Shown: positions 5,508 through 5,814 of the stretch, in pieces | Layout of the letters: each line of letters begins with the position of its first letter | Position numbering within the stretch: the stretch's first letter is position 1 | Assembly (NCBI GenBank): GCA_900548075.1 | Contig: URJD01000122.1 | Location: forward strand, 1 to 5,814 | Direction: 5' to 3' | Origin: an uncultured Collinsella sp. | GTDB lineage: Bacteria > Actinomycetota > Coriobacteriia > Coriobacteriales > Coriobacteriaceae | Length of the DNA: 5,814 bases | Made by a program: the position numbers and the translations under genes | Notes under the pieces: generated by a model | The model's input: the letters and a program-made list of their open reading frames with translations, nothing else | Told to the model about the DNA's origin: nothing | Database searches by the model: none

Positions 5508-5814
5508 ATGACAGACATCGTCCACGTCGAAAACCTCGTCAAGCGCTATGACGATCTTATCGCGCTCGACCACTTTAACCTGAGCATCGCCCCCGGCGAG
5601 ATCTTTGGCCTGCTGGGTCCCAACGGCTCGGGCAAGACCACGTCCATCAACTGTATCCTGCAGCTGCTTGCCTACGACAAAGGCACCATCGAGCTCTTTG
5701 GCGAGCCCATGACGCCCGCCCGCTACGACCTCAAGCGCCGCATCGGCGTGGTGCCGCAACAGGTGGCGGTGTTCGACGAGCTCACCGTGCGCGAGAACAT
5801 CGACTATTTCTGCA
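5508..5814 (+). CDS. ABC transporter ATP-binding protein (3' end missing)
   Basis: The first 102 codons of an ABC-type ATPase, cut by the window edge. Visible parts in order are an N-terminal strand, an aromatic A-loop residue (Y14 in KRYDD), Walker A GPNGSGKTT (37-45), and the Q-loop VVPQQ (Q84), followed by LTVRENIDYF. The LGPNGSGKTT...GTIELFG...KRRIGVVPQQ arrangement is typical of CcmA/DrrA-like ATPases that pair with ABC-2 membrane subunits in drug, antibiotic or lipid export. The signature motif, Walker B and H-loop lie beyond the window, as presumably does the permease gene. It is divergent from the kinase/regulator operon, a common arrangement when the two-component system controls the transporter. 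The substrate cannot be read from this fragment. Confidence 0.93.
   Translation, partial: MTDIVHVENLVKRYDDLIALDHFNLSIAPGEIFGLLGPNGSGKTTSINCILQLLAYDKGTIELFGEPMTPARYDLKRRIGVVPQQVAVFDELTVRENIDYFC

Noticed and set aside
5436..5759. A 107-codon minus-strand frame opposite the ABC ATPase.
   Set aside because: The plus strand carries Walker A and Q-loop motifs with a good ribosome site; the antisense frame has no supporting feature.

Overview
The window looks like chromosomal DNA of a GC-rich Gram-positive gut actinobacterium, most likely a Collinsella-like member of the Coriobacteriia. The case rests on a sortase-anchored surface protein built from streptococcal-type pilin isopeptide domains, strong G/C-ending codon preference, and the style of the two-component system. 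The genus is an inference from these traits; no sequence search was possible.

Layout. Positions 1-2938 (+) hold the 3' part of a very long surface-protein gene: at least seven tandem Spy0128/FctA-like domains, a Pro/Thr stalk, an LPTTG sorting signal, a membrane helix and a basic tail. Its true start lies upstream of the window. Positions 2939-3537 are a 599-base non-coding gap between convergent genes, dense in inverted repeats. After two stem-loops (the second a good intrinsic terminator) come two long palindromic elements, 3069-3233 and 3324-3477. They are diverged copies, in opposite orientation, of one repeat family. Positions 3538-5309 (-) hold a two-component operon: a DesK/NarX-type membrane histidine kinase followed by a NarL/LuxR-type response regulator, joined by an ATGA stop/start overlap. 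A 198-base divergent intergenic region (5310-5507) then leads to the first 102 codons of an ABC transporter ATPase (+) that runs off the window.

How the parts fit. The divergent placement suggests that the kinase/regulator pair senses an envelope or drug signal and controls the adjacent ABC exporter; three CGTGAC repeats between them are candidate operators. The kinase start has a TACAAT box six bases before its ATG and no clear Shine-Dalgarno sequence, so its mRNA may be leaderless. The surface protein is an independent unit, probably an adhesin or stalk stabilised by Lys-Asn isopeptide bonds.

The part least explained by known features is the pair of related palindromic elements at 3069-3477.
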